64,000 bases of DNA from Cloacimonetes bacterium UBA6097 (GTDB taxonomy: Bacteria > Cloacimonadota > Cloacimonadia > Cloacimonadales > Cloacimonadaceae), in the NCBI GenBank assembly GCA_002435865.1, contig DIWV01000001.1, forward strand, positions 82,378 through 146,377, read 5' to 3'. Both the position numbers and the translations under genes were made by a program. This document shows positions 36,274 through 46,112 of this stretch, piece by piece. Below the pieces are notes generated by a model. The model saw only the letters and a list, made by a program, of their open reading frames with translations. It searched no databases and was not told the origin of the DNA. Positions within the stretch are counted from its first letter, which is position 1. Each line of letters begins with the position of its first letter.

Positions 36274-39200
36274 TCATTTTGATTTCAATGTACTGGAATG
36301 CGTTGTCAAATAATAAAAAGAAGGAATAAAAACAAGAGTAAGGAAAGTTGAAACAATCAATCCACCAATTGTTACTATACCCATAGATTGACGAAATTCT
36401 TTACCTGAACTTCCAACGCCTAATGCCATCGGCAGCATTCCTATCACGATAGCAAGAGTACTCATAATGATTGGTTTCAGTTTATGCCTGGCAGCTTCCA
36501 ATAATGCATCGTGAGCTGTAGCCCCATCCCGCCGCCGCATATTTACATAATCCAGGATTAAAATCGCATTGTTAACGACAATACCCACCAGCATGATGAT
36601 TGACATCATTGAGAAAATGTTCATGGTTGTTCCGGAAAAGAACATAGCTGCAAAGACTCCGATCAAAGCTAAGGGTAAAGTTGCTAAGATCATTAAAGGT
36701 TGGGCAAAACTCTCCAAAATAGCTGCAAGAAGCATATAGGTAAGTAATATCGCCAGAATAAAAGTACGCATCATATCTACCATTGTTTCTCTCAGCATTT
36801 CGCTATCACCACCCATGGCGATTTCATAACCTAAAGGCATTTCCACTTTGCCAAGCTCAGCTTTGATTTGGCTCGTGACATCACCCAGATTTGCACCGGT
36901 AGCTACTCCACCAGTAAATTGTATTGCTTTGCGTTTATCATGATGAGTTATCTTATTAACTCCATTTGCGAAAGTAATGTCAGCCAATTGGGATAAGACA
37001 TAATTCTTACCATAAATAACAATCGGCAGACTACGCAATTTTTCAGGTGAATCAACTGACATAGTTTCCATGGATAATTTAATGTCATATTCATTACCTT
37101 GTTCCCTATAAGTTGTAGAAACCATTCCTTCCACTGACGTACGCAGAGCCATAGCCAAATCATAAACACTGGCTCCGACTTCTGCCATTTTAACTCTGTC
37201 CGGGACGATGGTGAGTTCTGCTTTACCGCTTCTGGTACTTGTATCCAAATTGATTAAGCCCGGAATGTTACGGATTTTAGGCAGAATTTGCATTTTTAAT
37301 TGTTCCATTTTGTCTGTATCTGTACCCAGCAGGAAAAATTCTATCGGAGCAGAAGCACCGAAAGTCTCAGTGGCTGAGACTTTGATTCTTACATTAGGAA
37401 CTTGTGCCAGATCAGTAATAAAAACTCCTAACATCTGATTCGTAGTTAACTTTCTGTATTTAGCTTCAACTAACTGAATATCAGTAGAAGCCAGGTTTGT
37501 ACCTTTATCAATCTGTCCTTGTGAGCCAAGATTGGTGACAATGTACTGTACTTCTTTATGCCTGGCAATTAAGTCCGAGATATAATCCAGTGTTTTGCTT
37601 GTTTGTTCCAGATTAGTACCTTGAGGTAACTCTGCAGAAACATTGATATATCCCTGATCAAGCATCGGCATCATTTCAGAACCGAGGAAAGGAACAAGTC
37701 CCAAACTGGAAAGAAAGACAATAAAAGTCACAATCAATAGTCCTGCAGCTCTTTTTTTGTTCTCCAACACCCAATGCAGCATTGATTCATACCATTTACC
37801 AAAACGTTCAAACATAGCGTCAAAAGCTCTGCCAAAGCGCGTTGAAATAGCTTTTTCAGGAAGCAGTCTTGAAGCCATTAAGGGTGTAACGGTAAAAGAT
37901 ACTATTAAAGAGATGACGGTTGCAACTGTAACAGTAACACCGAATTCCTTAAATACCTGACCTATCATAGATGTCATTGTCGCAATTGGAAGAAACACAA
38001 CAATATTGGTTAGAGTTGATGCAAGTACAGCAATTGCAATTTCACTTGTTCCAATTTGAGAAGCTTCTACATTTGAGTTTCCCATTTCCTTGTGTCTGAA
38101 TATATTCTCCAACACAACAACTGAATTTGTCACCAATATACCAACAGATGTTGAGAGCGCCATCAAGGTCATTACATTCATGGTAAATCCCAATGCTTTT
38201 ATAAACATAAATGTAGATATAATTGAAATAGGCATTGCTATTCCAACTATGAGAGTAGAGCGCAAATCATGCAAGAAAAGCAAGAGTATCAAACCCGTAA
38301 GTAAAATTCCTATAAGTATATTACTCATAGTATCACTGACAGAAGCTTTAGTAAATGAAGAATCATCTCTGATAACAGTAAGTTCTACACCTTTGGGTAA
38401 TTCTTTCTGTATCTGAGGAAGTTCTTTCTGAACCTGTTCAGCAATTTTTACAACATTACCATCTGAACTTTTAATGAGGGAAAGGCGCACTACATTTTCC
38501 TCTTTCTGCATCTTGGGTACATTAAAGTAGATTGCTCTCTGGCGCACGGTCTCATATGCATCTGTTACCTCAGCAATCTGACCTAATTTCTTGGGACCAA
38601 ATGCTGTGGGAACTTCTGCGTTCCTGAGTTCGTCAATGTCCTGATACTCACCTTTTAACCTGACAGAATATTCCTGTGTACCTTTACTGAATTGTCCGGC
38701 AGGCATATCCATATTTTGCATGGCGAGAATCTGTGCCATCTGAGATAGTGATATGGAACTCTCAAACACTGTTTGGTCTTTGAGTTTTATATTAATCTGA
38801 CGTTTATTACCGCCATTCAAATCTACATTGGCAACACCTTCAATCTGAGAGAAACGGTCTTTGAGCTTTTTATCTGCTATATCATATAAAGCTCTGCCAT
38901 CGACGTTTCCGGTTAAAACTATATCCATAAAAGGAAAGGCATTGATATCCACTTTCTGGACAACAGGTTTCTCTGCATCGGTCGGTAACTGGGTGATGAT
39001 ACCATCAATCTTGTCTTTCACTTCCTGATTGGCAATATTAACATCTTTACCCATCTTGAACTTAATCACGCAGATACTCACATTATCCATTGAATAAGAA
39101 TCAATATTATCTATCTGGCTCACTGTAGCTACAGCGTCTTCTATCTTTTTGGAAATCTGGGTCTCAACTTCTCTGGGACCTGCTCCCGGATAGACTGTAG

Positions 39201-39342
39201 ATATACTGATATAGGGAATTTTCATCTCAGGCATCATGTTTAAAGGTAATTGAAAATATGCCAGAATACCGAATACAATGAAAACCATGAACATCATAAT
39301 TATCATTACGGGGCGGTTCACTGATATTTTGGAGAGAAACAT
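36274..39342 (-). CDS. RND efflux pump inner-membrane subunit lacking the usual proton-relay residues
   Basis: The 1022-residue AcrB-like pump has two repeats of six helices and two large periplasmic loops. It follows its adaptor gene by 11 bases in the tetR-tolC-adaptor-pump operon. In AcrB, Asp407 and Asp408 of TM4 and Lys940 of TM10 relay protons. Here TM4 reads GILVTNSVVVLEN (Thr405-Asn406) and the TM10 block reads GIVVNNAILILDY, with Asn in place of Lys. All three charged residues are thus replaced. The pump may use another ion or a different relay. Drug, detergent or lipid export is plausible; the substrate is unknown. Confidence 0.93.
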   Translation of the reverse strand: MFLSKISVNRPVMIIMMFMVFIVFGILAYFQLPLNMMPEMKIPYISISTVYPGAGPREVETQISKKIEDAVATVSQIDNIDSYSMDNVSICVIKFKMGKDVNIANQEVKDKIDGIITQLPTDAEKPVVQKVDINAFPFMDIVLTGNVDGRALYDIADKKLKDRFSQIEGVANVDLNGGNKRQINIKLKDQTVFESSISLSQMAQILAMQNMDMPAGQFSKGTQEYSVRLKGEYQDIDELRNAEVPTAFGPKKLGQIAEVTDAYETVRQRAIYFNVPKMQKEENVVRLSLIKSSDGNVVKIAEQVQKELPQIQKELPKGVELTVIRDDSSFTKASVSDTMSNILIGILLTGLILLLFLHDLRSTLIVGIAMPISIISTFMFIKALGFTMNVMTLMALSTSVGILVTNSVVVLENIFRHKEMGNSNVEASQIGTSEIAIAVLASTLTNIVVFLPIATMTSMIGQVFKEFGVTVTVATVISLIVSFTVTPLMASRLLPEKAISTRFGRAFDAMFERFGKWYESMLHWVLENKKRAAGLLIVTFIVFLSSLGLVPFLGSEMMPMLDQGYINVSAELPQGTNLEQTSKTLDYISDLIARHKEVQYIVTNLGSQGQIDKGTNLASTDIQLVEAKYRKLTTNQMLGVFITDLAQVPNVRIKVSATETFGASAPIEFFLLGTDTDKMEQLKMQILPKIRNIPGLINLDTSTRSGKAELTIVPDRVKMAEVGASVYDLAMALRTSVEGMVSTTYREQGNEYDIKLSMETMSVDSPEKLRSLPIVIYGKNYVLSQLADITFANGVNKITHHDKRKAIQFTGGVATGANLGDVTSQIKAELGKVEMPLGYEIAMGGDSEMLRETMVDMMRTFILAILLTYMLLAAILESFAQPLMILATLPLALIGVFAAMFFSGTTMNIFSMMSIIMLVGIVVNNAILILDYVNMRRRDGATAHDALLEAARHKLKPIIMSTLAIVIGMLPMALGVGSSGKEFRQSMGIVTIGGLIVSTFLTLVFIPSFYYLTTHSSTLKSK

Positions 39343-39353
39343 CTTATGTCACC

Positions 39354-40382
39354 TTATTTCACAATCTGGACAAGGCAGTTATCTGTTAAAAGGTTAATCC
39401 CTTCTGTAATCAGGCGGTCACCGGCTTTGAGCCCCGACACAACTTCAAACTCAATACCATTATCACTCTTCGTAACAATTTCTGTTTTGATCGCTTTGTT
39501 ATCCTTTTCTAACCAGACATACTTTTTGTCATTTTCATTTATGATAGATTTGCGTTCAACTACTATGGCATTGTTGATTCTGGATATTTCGAGCTTGATT
39601 TCCAGTGTAATGCCACTGATGATTTGTTTGGGATGAGTATCAAAAACAATCACAGCTTTGAAAGCCTTTTTATCCTGATCCATAGCCATAGATACAGAAG
39701 TGACCCTACCTGTAAAAGATTGATCACCCCAGGTGGCAATAGCTTTGAGGTTTTTTTTAAGATACTGGATTTCAGAATCAGGAATCCAGATTTCAGCTTT
39801 ATACTTGGAAGTATTTGATACTATAAACAAAGGATCACCTGGATTTACATGGTCTGCAGGACTTACTTTCATTGCTGTGATGAAACCGGAAATCGGAGCT
39901 TTAACATATATCATTTGAGTTGATGCATTCAGATTTGCTTTTGCTACTTTATAGCCTGTAGCAACATTATCCATATCCTGTTGACTGATAGCACCCTGGG
40001 CCAATAATCTCTGCATGCGTTCATAGGTTTGCTTTGCATTCAGAAAAGCTGAATTGGTCTGTTCGTATTGAGCTGCAGGTGTGTCTTGGGGAAAAGTTAT
40101 AATGACCTGGTCTTTCTTAACATAATCTCCAACCTTAGCATTGACTTTGAGAATCACGTCATCAACCATAGCTTTGGCAGTGCTTTCTTCTATTCCACTA
40201 AGAGGGGCATTGTATGTTAGTTCCTGTATAAAAGGTCTGGGGGCAATTTCTGTTATGCGGATTGGAATGCCGTTTTCTTTTTGCAATAGTTCCATGTTTT
40301 TTACTACTTCTTTCTTCTTTCCGCATCCTGTAAAACTTATCATCAGTGATAGTGTGAGAATTGATATAATTATTCCTTTCAT
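39354..40382 (-). CDS. RND periplasmic adaptor (membrane fusion protein), lipoprotein
   Basis: The 342-residue product has a lipoprotein signal with lipobox SFTGC. The HlyD/AcrA plan follows: a lipoyl-like half (VNAKVGDYVKKDQVI), an alpha hairpin (about 105-150), the second lipoyl half (IYVKAPISGFITAM) and beta-barrel/proximal domains. It links the RND pump with the TolC-type channel. It lies 12 bases behind the tolC-like gene and 11 before the pump gene. Confidence 0.94.
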   Translation of the reverse strand: MKGIIISILTLSLMISFTGCGKKKEVVKNMELLQKENGIPIRITEIAPRPFIQELTYNAPLSGIEESTAKAMVDDVILKVNAKVGDYVKKDQVIITFPQDTPAAQYEQTNSAFLNAKQTYERMQRLLAQGAISQQDMDNVATGYKVAKANLNASTQMIYVKAPISGFITAMKVSPADHVNPGDPLFIVSNTSKYKAEIWIPDSEIQYLKKNLKAIATWGDQSFTGRVTSVSMAMDQDKKAFKAVIVFDTHPKQIISGITLEIKLEISRINNAIVVERKSIINENDKKYVWLEKDNKAIKTEIVTKSDNGIEFEVVSGLKAGDRLITEGINLLTDNCLVQIVK

Positions 40383-40394
40383 TTCTTCCTTCCG

Positions 40395-41771
40395 TTATAA
40401 TGTATAGCCTATAGCTTTTTTAAATTTTTGGTTCGAACTGATAACTTCATAGATTGAATTATAATAACTTAACTTGATGCTGTTTAGGGTAATTTGTGCA
40501 TCAAAGACTTCTAATTGAATACCAACCTGATTTTCAAACCTTACCTGAGCCATTTGCAGACTCTTTTCAGCAAGTTTGATATTCTCTAATTGTACATTAT
40601 AATTTTCTATTGCATTCTGTAAATTTTGCCAGGCCTGTCTGACTTCCAAAGCTATTAATTCTTTAGTATCCGTTTCCTTAATCTGTGCCTGATAATAACC
40701 ATGTTTTGCGTAAGAACGTTTAGCTGTGTTGGAAAGACCTGTAAAGATAGGTATGCTAAATCCAATCCCCACGTTGAAAGAAGTACCAAAGTCTTTTCGA
40801 TCAATGTCATATCCATCCGCAGCAGTGAAAAGAGAGTATCCAGCAGTGATTCCTACATTTGGCAGATAACTTCCTTTTTCGGCTTTATATCTGATTTTCA
40901 TAATTTCTGTGTTAATAGATATGAGTTGTAATTCTATTCTCCTGCTTTCCGCTAATGAGAGAGATGTAGGTAAATCTTCTTGTTGAGTTTCAGGAAGAGT
41001 AAACTCTCCGTCCAAGGATATTTCTGAATCCAGTAAACCTATTTGCTTTTTAAAAGCTGACATAGCTAGATCATAAGTATTATGAGCCTGCACAACATTG
41101 GGGCGTAGTTTGGCAACTTCAAGCTGAGCTCTAAGAAAATCAAATTCGGATACCTGGCCTTCATTGTAAAGAAGTCCAACTCTGCTGAGATGGCGGGTTG
41201 CTATATTTAGTGCGTCTTGCTGGATATCATATACTTTTTGAGCTAATATAGTTTGGTAAAACATATCAGTTGTTTTAACGATTACATCCTGTTCTAAGAG
41301 CCTGTATCTTAGTTTTTGAATGGAGCGGTATCGACTTACAGCATTTAATCCATTTATTAGCTTACCACCGGAAAAAAGTATCTGGTCGAATTTGACTTGT
41401 CCGGCTATAGAACCTTCTTTCTGAACTTTATCAGGTATAAATCCATTTGCCAATCCGGTTAAAATTCCTGCCAGCGTACTATCATTAGATGTTGCCGGAT
41501 GCTCAAGGCTATCATTAAAATCAACACTTCCCGGAATAGCTGAATCGGGCAACCAGGTTGTGCTAAGTTGATAGCCACCCTGTAATGATATCTGTGGAAG
41601 CAGCATACCCCTTACATCATAATAAGTCTGGTCAGCTATAACAATATCTTCTTTAGCAGACAGTAAATCTTTGTTGTGCTGTTTTGCAGAATCAATACAT
41701 TGTTCCAAGGTCAAAGCAGACAGATTCAGAGCTGTAAGTAACGGAATGACTAATAATAAAAAGCGTTTCAT
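40395..41771 (-). CDS. TolC-family outer-membrane efflux channel
   Basis: The 458-residue product has a signal peptide (about 1-19) and two OEP repeats, each of long helices with strand segments. Family phrases include LEQCIDSAKQHNKDLLSAKEDI and a second-half ALEVRQAWQNLQNAIENYNVQLENIKLAEKSLQMAQVRFENQVG. It provides the outer-membrane duct for the RND pump. Its start overlaps the tetR stop by four bases, so translation is coupled. Confidence 0.93.
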   Translation of the reverse strand: MKRFLLLVIPLLTALNLSALTLEQCIDSAKQHNKDLLSAKEDIVIADQTYYDVRGMLLPQISLQGGYQLSTTWLPDSAIPGSVDFNDSLEHPATSNDSTLAGILTGLANGFIPDKVQKEGSIAGQVKFDQILFSGGKLINGLNAVSRYRSIQKLRYRLLEQDVIVKTTDMFYQTILAQKVYDIQQDALNIATRHLSRVGLLYNEGQVSEFDFLRAQLEVAKLRPNVVQAHNTYDLAMSAFKKQIGLLDSEISLDGEFTLPETQQEDLPTSLSLAESRRIELQLISINTEIMKIRYKAEKGSYLPNVGITAGYSLFTAADGYDIDRKDFGTSFNVGIGFSIPIFTGLSNTAKRSYAKHGYYQAQIKETDTKELIALEVRQAWQNLQNAIENYNVQLENIKLAEKSLQMAQVRFENQVGIQLEVFDAQITLNSIKLSYYNSIYEVISSNQKFKKAIGYTL

Positions 41772-42376
41772 ATCTGATTTCCTCCCTTTAGAATGCCATT
41801 TAACATAATTTGAACTATAATTTCGTAGTCAGTTTCAGCTTTCTTGATAAATACATCGGGATTTTTGATTATTATATTTGAATCTCCCAGTAAGAACCAA
41901 TCATAAATAATTGCTACCAGCTTCTCGACTGAAACAGAAGTCGATAATATTTTCTGTTCGTAACCCTGCTCTAATATTTCCCGTAAGATTTTTGACATTC
42001 GCAGCTTATTGTTTTCTCTGAAACTATCAAGCTTGTGCAGATAATTACTGGGTATGTTCTTTATCTCATCCAACAATATCGGCGCATGCTCATTGGCAAG
42101 TTTGATCGGTAGTCTGATAGCCATGGAGAATTTGTTTTCAAAACTCGTTTCTTCTGATATTCTCTTTTTTAAAGTCTGATAAAAAACTTCAGAATGTTGC
42201 CTGACAGTTTCCATGAAGATTTCTTCCTTAGACTCAAAATAGTAATAGATTGTCCCCTTTCCAAGTCCTGCATCTCCAGCTATGTCGTCTAAAGATGTTT
42301 TTGAATAACCATATCTGTGGAAGAGATTATCTGCAGCTTCAATGATTTGTGCTTTTTTGTCCGTGTTTTCTAGCAT
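41768..42376 (-). CDS. TetR-family repressor of the RND pump operon
   Basis: The 202-residue product has an N-terminal TetR helix-turn-helix (residues about 10-55: IIEAADNLFHRYGYSKTSLDDIAGDAGLGKGTIYYYFESKEE). A C-terminal ligand domain follows without obvious family name. AAGGAAGG lies six bases before the ATG. As first gene of the pump operon it very likely autoregulates. A dyad over the putative promoter at 42620-42642 is a candidate operator. Confidence 0.92.
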   Translation of the reverse strand: MLENTDKKAQIIEAADNLFHRYGYSKTSLDDIAGDAGLGKGTIYYYFESKEEIFMETVRQHSEVFYQTLKKRISEETSFENKFSMAIRLPIKLANEHAPILLDEIKNIPSNYLHKLDSFRENNKLRMSKILREILEQGYEQKILSTSVSVEKLVAIIYDWFLLGDSNIIIKNPDVFIKKAETDYEIIVQIMLNGILKGGNQI

Positions 42377-42468
42377 AAGACCTTCCTTATGTTTATACTT
42401 ATTATTTTTTACAATTCAATAACATATATATTGCTCATCGAATCATCTTATTATGCCATGATTTTCAA

Positions 42469-42560
42469 GGGAGTCATCAGGGAGTCATCAGGGAGTCATC
42501 AGGGACTTAGTCCCTGATGACTCCCTGATGACTCCCTGCCAGGTCTTTGTGACCGGCAGG
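42469..42560. repeat. 11-bp-period palindromic element, copy C, with adjoining hairpin
   Basis: Three left units GGGAGTCATCA (42469-42501), the centre GGGACTTAGTCCC (42502-42514) and two right units TGATGACTCCC (42515-42536) form a mirror structure. A second hairpin, CCTGCC-A-GGTC / GACC-GGCAGG (42535-42560), overlaps its right end. The element lies between the putative tetR promoter and the tetR start, so it would be in the 5' leader of the pump mRNA. Confidence 0.92.
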
Positions 42561-42619
42561 TGATGAACATGCACAATCAGAGAAGTATAAGACTATCAAC
42601 AAGATAGCGTTAAACCAAC

Positions 42620-42660
42620 ATACTATGATACTATTATCGTATTGTGGTCGAATTTGTCAA
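42620..42660 (-). promoter_or_regulatory. Putative promoter and operator of the tetR-RND operon
   Basis: On the minus strand TTGACA (42660-42655) and GATAAT (42638-42633) are spaced by 16 bases. A 23-bp imperfect dyad (42620-42642, ATAC...GTAT) covers the -10, as expected for a TetR operator. A start near 42626 would give a leader of about 250 bases that includes palindromic element C. Confidence 0.55.
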
Positions 42661-42661
42661 T

Positions 42662-42692
42662 AAAAAAAGAGCAGAAGATATCTCCTGCTCTT
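42662..42692 (-). terminator. Intrinsic terminator of the 818-residue lipoprotein gene
   Basis: On the minus strand AAGAGCAGGAGA pairs with TCTTCTGCTCTT, with one G-T pair and a short loop, and is followed by a run of T residues down to 42662. It begins about 17 bases after the stop codon at 42709. Confidence 0.85.
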
Positions 42693-42708
42693 GAGTGAAG
42701 TAATCTAA

Positions 42709-45165
42709 TTAATTGTTCATAGACAATTCTTGAAGGACTTTGCTCATAAAGTTTTTAGAACCATCTCTCGTCATATATGATAATGGAAATCCGAGAATGT
42801 AACAGGAGTTTTTCGTCGTTACCTTTTTAATACCCACTATTTTCCCGTTAACCCTGTTAAAATCAGCCTGAGTTGTGGGGCAATAAGCAGAGGTAACTGC
42901 CGTGAAAACCGGTTTACTTACATATTCATAAATAGGAGCGACACCGGAATTAGCGCTTGTATCATATAAATTAAACAAAGTAACCGGTCCTAAGCCTTTC
43001 CTGCCATTAATCAATGGCACAAAGCTGCTTTCGTTGGGATCAACAATTATTGTCTGACCGTTATAAACGTAGTTTTCTGGCAATGGATTTGTAAGGTTTA
43101 AATCGAATGCGAGCGGTATATCACCATATGCAGGTAACTTGGACTTGGCTTTAACAAACCATGGACTTGATGCAAGAGAATTAGTTATACTTGTTGTAGC
43201 ATTTAAATTGTATGTAACACCAAAATATTTCTCAATTGTCCTTTGACCAGCAAGCTGAATGGCTTGGGCTGCACTGCTCAGATTTCCCCCTGCTGAGATA
43301 AGCATATTGCCGCCCTGGTTCAGGTATAGTGCAAAAGCATCTTGTTCACCCGGAAGGTTAGAAGTGCTAGTAGGATAATCAGAATGGTATACAATAAGTT
43401 TAAATCTTTGGATATCACTTAATGCAAACTTCCTTTGACGTATGTCAGAATAAGTCATAGTTTCACGGTTCAATGTTACTTTTTCTCCATTATAAGAGCT
43501 AAGCATATTAGCATATCTGGCATTAATTGAATCCATGGGAGCAAAGTTTACATTATTAAGATCATCATCAAGAATTAAGATGCCGCTTTTCTGAGCTTTT
43601 TCAACCGGGTTAATAATCTTAAACTTAAACTCTGCAGGAGTTGGATCAAACACATCCTGTAAATCAACAGCCCGGACCTCAAAGAAATGGTAGGGATTAT
43701 CAGGTGTGTTGGCTGGCAGATTAGTTAAAACAATCGTTTGTCCAAGCGAACTGTTAACGGGAACACGCAGCCATTTTTTATGGGTTATTTGGTCTTCAAC
43801 AACGTTGTCTTCATTATCTAAAGGAGGATAATGATAATAATCTCCATTAAGTCTGATATCAAAATGTGTAATTTCACTATAATAGTTTTTATTTGTATCT
43901 TCATCTAACAACAAATCGATTTTTTTATCATAGGGATCATCTGTAACTGTAAAACCTCCGCTTGCAAGTGCAATTCCGTATTCTCCGTGCCAACCCCAGC
44001 GGATCCAGGACTTCAGGTTACTGCTATTGACAGCAGTATAGTATCCCTCAGTATCCCTGAAAAATGGTGTGGCAAAAACAGCAGTATTATTGATTATTGT
44101 AAATGGAGAAACTTCAGGTGTAGAAGTATCAGAGTAATCTATGTAGTGATTGCTGCCCAAAGCATAAACTCTTTTATAATGTATTAATGTTTCGGGATGA
44201 AATCCTTCTTTTACAGAAAATCTGATAGAAGTAGTATCAGATATTATACCAGCCAAATCTACGACCCGAGCTATTACTTTTGTTACTGATTTCCTTACCC
44301 CTAAAGAATCATAGTCGCTTGATATAGAAGGGGTAGTTCTCTTGGTTAAAAGGTATTCATTTATTTTGGGACTGCCAAAAGTGCTAATCCAATCTGTTTC
44401 AGGTTCGTTAGGTAACGGCAGACCAGTAGCAGCATTTACTTTTTGTATCTTAAACAAATAATACCAGGCAGTCGCCTGTATAAATGGATCTGAATCATTC
44501 AAAGAAAAACTAAGTCTGATTCCGGTTCCAACTTGTCCGCCATCTGGATTACCTTTTGTTGTCGACAAAAAGCAGGTGGGTACACCTGAATAAGATTTGA
44601 ATTTTCTATATGCAATGCGCTCACAAACAGCTCCGCGATTGTCAACGCAAATCACTTCAAACTTGCTTAATGTGGTATCTGGAAGACCGGCAGCTGTTGC
44701 AGCTATAAAATTGATTGTTGCATATTTATTGGTTGTCCAGATTGTTCTTTGAGCGGCTGGATCACTCAAAGAGACATTTTGTGGTGCCCCGGTTTTATAA
44801 TGTAGAACCCATCCGGCTCCAAATCTATTTAAAACTTCCTGAGGTGTCACATCTCCCAAAGAATCGATATAGGAATTGCCTGATGTCGATATTGGATTAT
44901 CAAATTCATCCAGTATTCTATAAGCATAGCCAGTAATAACTCCATCAGGATCAGAGGCATGCCAGTAAATCCTTTGCTGGAACAATGTAACTGCAGTAGA
45001 ATCTGTGTATGGATTTAACGGATCATAACCCTCGTAGGATGTTATTCCAATAGATGGAGTTTTATTGGCAAAACGGCTACCCTGTTTTCCGCAACCCGGC
45101 AATAATAACCCTAAAGTAATAACTAATATAACTATAGGAAAGAGTTTTATACTCTTAAATCGCAT
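42709..45165 (-). CDS. Large lipoprotein of unknown function with Ig-like and amidotransferase-like regions
   Basis: The 818-residue product has a lipoprotein signal with lipobox LLPGC (about 20-25). The first two thirds are beta-rich, with repeated Ig/FN3-like phrases such as RIYWHASDPDGVITGYAYRI and FSLNDSDPFIQATAWYYLF. A segment from about 545 (GILILDDDLNNVNFAP.., YLNQGGNMLISAGGNLS) resembles a class I glutamine-amidotransferase-like Rossmann fold, without a visible catalytic triad. I do not recognise a named family. CTCC-rich DNA (GGAGGA on the gene strand) precedes the start. A TTGACT box lies at 45235-45230, 19 bases before TATGAT. Confidence 0.75.
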   Translation of the reverse strand: MRFKSIKLFPIVILVITLGLLLPGCGKQGSRFANKTPSIGITSYEGYDPLNPYTDSTAVTLFQQRIYWHASDPDGVITGYAYRILDEFDNPISTSGNSYIDSLGDVTPQEVLNRFGAGWVLHYKTGAPQNVSLSDPAAQRTIWTTNKYATINFIAATAAGLPDTTLSKFEVICVDNRGAVCERIAYRKFKSYSGVPTCFLSTTKGNPDGGQVGTGIRLSFSLNDSDPFIQATAWYYLFKIQKVNAATGLPLPNEPETDWISTFGSPKINEYLLTKRTTPSISSDYDSLGVRKSVTKVIARVVDLAGIISDTTSIRFSVKEGFHPETLIHYKRVYALGSNHYIDYSDTSTPEVSPFTIINNTAVFATPFFRDTEGYYTAVNSSNLKSWIRWGWHGEYGIALASGGFTVTDDPYDKKIDLLLDEDTNKNYYSEITHFDIRLNGDYYHYPPLDNEDNVVEDQITHKKWLRVPVNSSLGQTIVLTNLPANTPDNPYHFFEVRAVDLQDVFDPTPAEFKFKIINPVEKAQKSGILILDDDLNNVNFAPMDSINARYANMLSSYNGEKVTLNRETMTYSDIRQRKFALSDIQRFKLIVYHSDYPTSTSNLPGEQDAFALYLNQGGNMLISAGGNLSSAAQAIQLAGQRTIEKYFGVTYNLNATTSITNSLASSPWFVKAKSKLPAYGDIPLAFDLNLTNPLPENYVYNGQTIIVDPNESSFVPLINGRKGLGPVTLFNLYDTSANSGVAPIYEYVSKPVFTAVTSAYCPTTQADFNRVNGKIVGIKKVTTKNSCYILGFPLSYMTRDGSKNFMSKVLQELSMNN

Positions 45166-45231
45166 CTTTCCTCCTATTAATCAAATATATTAAATCTCTG
45201 CTTATCATAAAAAATCAATCTCATTTATAAG

Positions 45232-46107
45232 TCAACTTATTTTCTGTTGACCTTGTTTCATTGTTGCTTCTAAAAGATTTCTAAGCAAAACGGAAGTTGT
45301 TATTGACCCAATACCGCCAGGAACCGGAGTAATCGCCAAAGCTTTTTCAAAGCATGAGTTATAATCTATATCCCCAACATAGATTTCGCCCTTCTTAATA
45401 TCACTAATCAAATTAATGCCTACATCAATTAATATTGTTTTACGATCAATCATATCACTGGTTACATAGTTTGGTTTTCCTATGGCTGTGACTAATATAT
45501 CTGCGGTTTTAATGACAGAAACCAAATTCTGAGTAAAACTATGACATATTGTCACAGTAGCATTTCCGTAATCAGTTTTATTCAATAGCAAACCAGCAAG
45601 AGGTTTAGACACAATAGGGCTTCTTCCCAATATAACAACGTGCTTTCCTCTTGTCTCAATCTGATAATGCTTGATTAATTCAATAACAGCCTGAGCTGTG
45701 CAGGGGACAAATCCTGCTTGAGATAGAAAAAGCTTTCCAAGATTAAATGGATGGATGCCATCAATATCTTTATCCGGATTAATGCTGCTGTTAATCAACT
45801 CATCTGAAATCTTCTTTGGTAAAGGCTTTTGAATCATGATACCATTTATCTTTGGATTAACATTAAGGTGTCCGATAATACCAATAAAAGAATCAATTTG
45901 TATTTTTTCAGGCAGGTCAGTTAATTCAATGTGCATTCCTAGTTTATTAGCTTGTTTAATGATATTCTGAACATAAAACACAGATGCAGGATCATGTCCT
46001 ACGCGGATTAAAGCCAACGTAGGAATTAAAGATAGTTTACCTAAGATATCTTTAATCTGTTCCAATATTGCCTGAGCGACGAGTTTACCTGATAAGATTT
46101 TTTCCAT
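45232..46107 (-). CDS. folD: Methylenetetrahydrofolate dehydrogenase/cyclohydrolase FolD
   Basis: FolD interconverts 5,10-methylene-, methenyl- and 10-formyl-tetrahydrofolate, supplying formyl groups for purines. The 291-residue product has the catalytic region GHDPASVFYVQNIIKQANKLGM with Lys in the YxxxK position, IQKPLPKKI, DIDGIHPFNLGKL and the NADP site VVILGRSPIVSKPLAGLLL, ending ITPVPGGIGSITTSVLLRN. It is last in the rny-ymdB-folD run, five bases behind ymdB. Confidence 0.96.
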   Translation of the reverse strand: MEKILSGKLVAQAILEQIKDILGKLSLIPTLALIRVGHDPASVFYVQNIIKQANKLGMHIELTDLPEKIQIDSFIGIIGHLNVNPKINGIMIQKPLPKKISDELINSSINPDKDIDGIHPFNLGKLFLSQAGFVPCTAQAVIELIKHYQIETRGKHVVILGRSPIVSKPLAGLLLNKTDYGNATVTICHSFTQNLVSVIKTADILVTAIGKPNYVTSDMIDRKTILIDVGINLISDIKKGEIYVGDIDYNSCFEKALAITPVPGGIGSITTSVLLRNLLEATMKQGQQKIS

Positions 46108-46112
46108 AAGAT

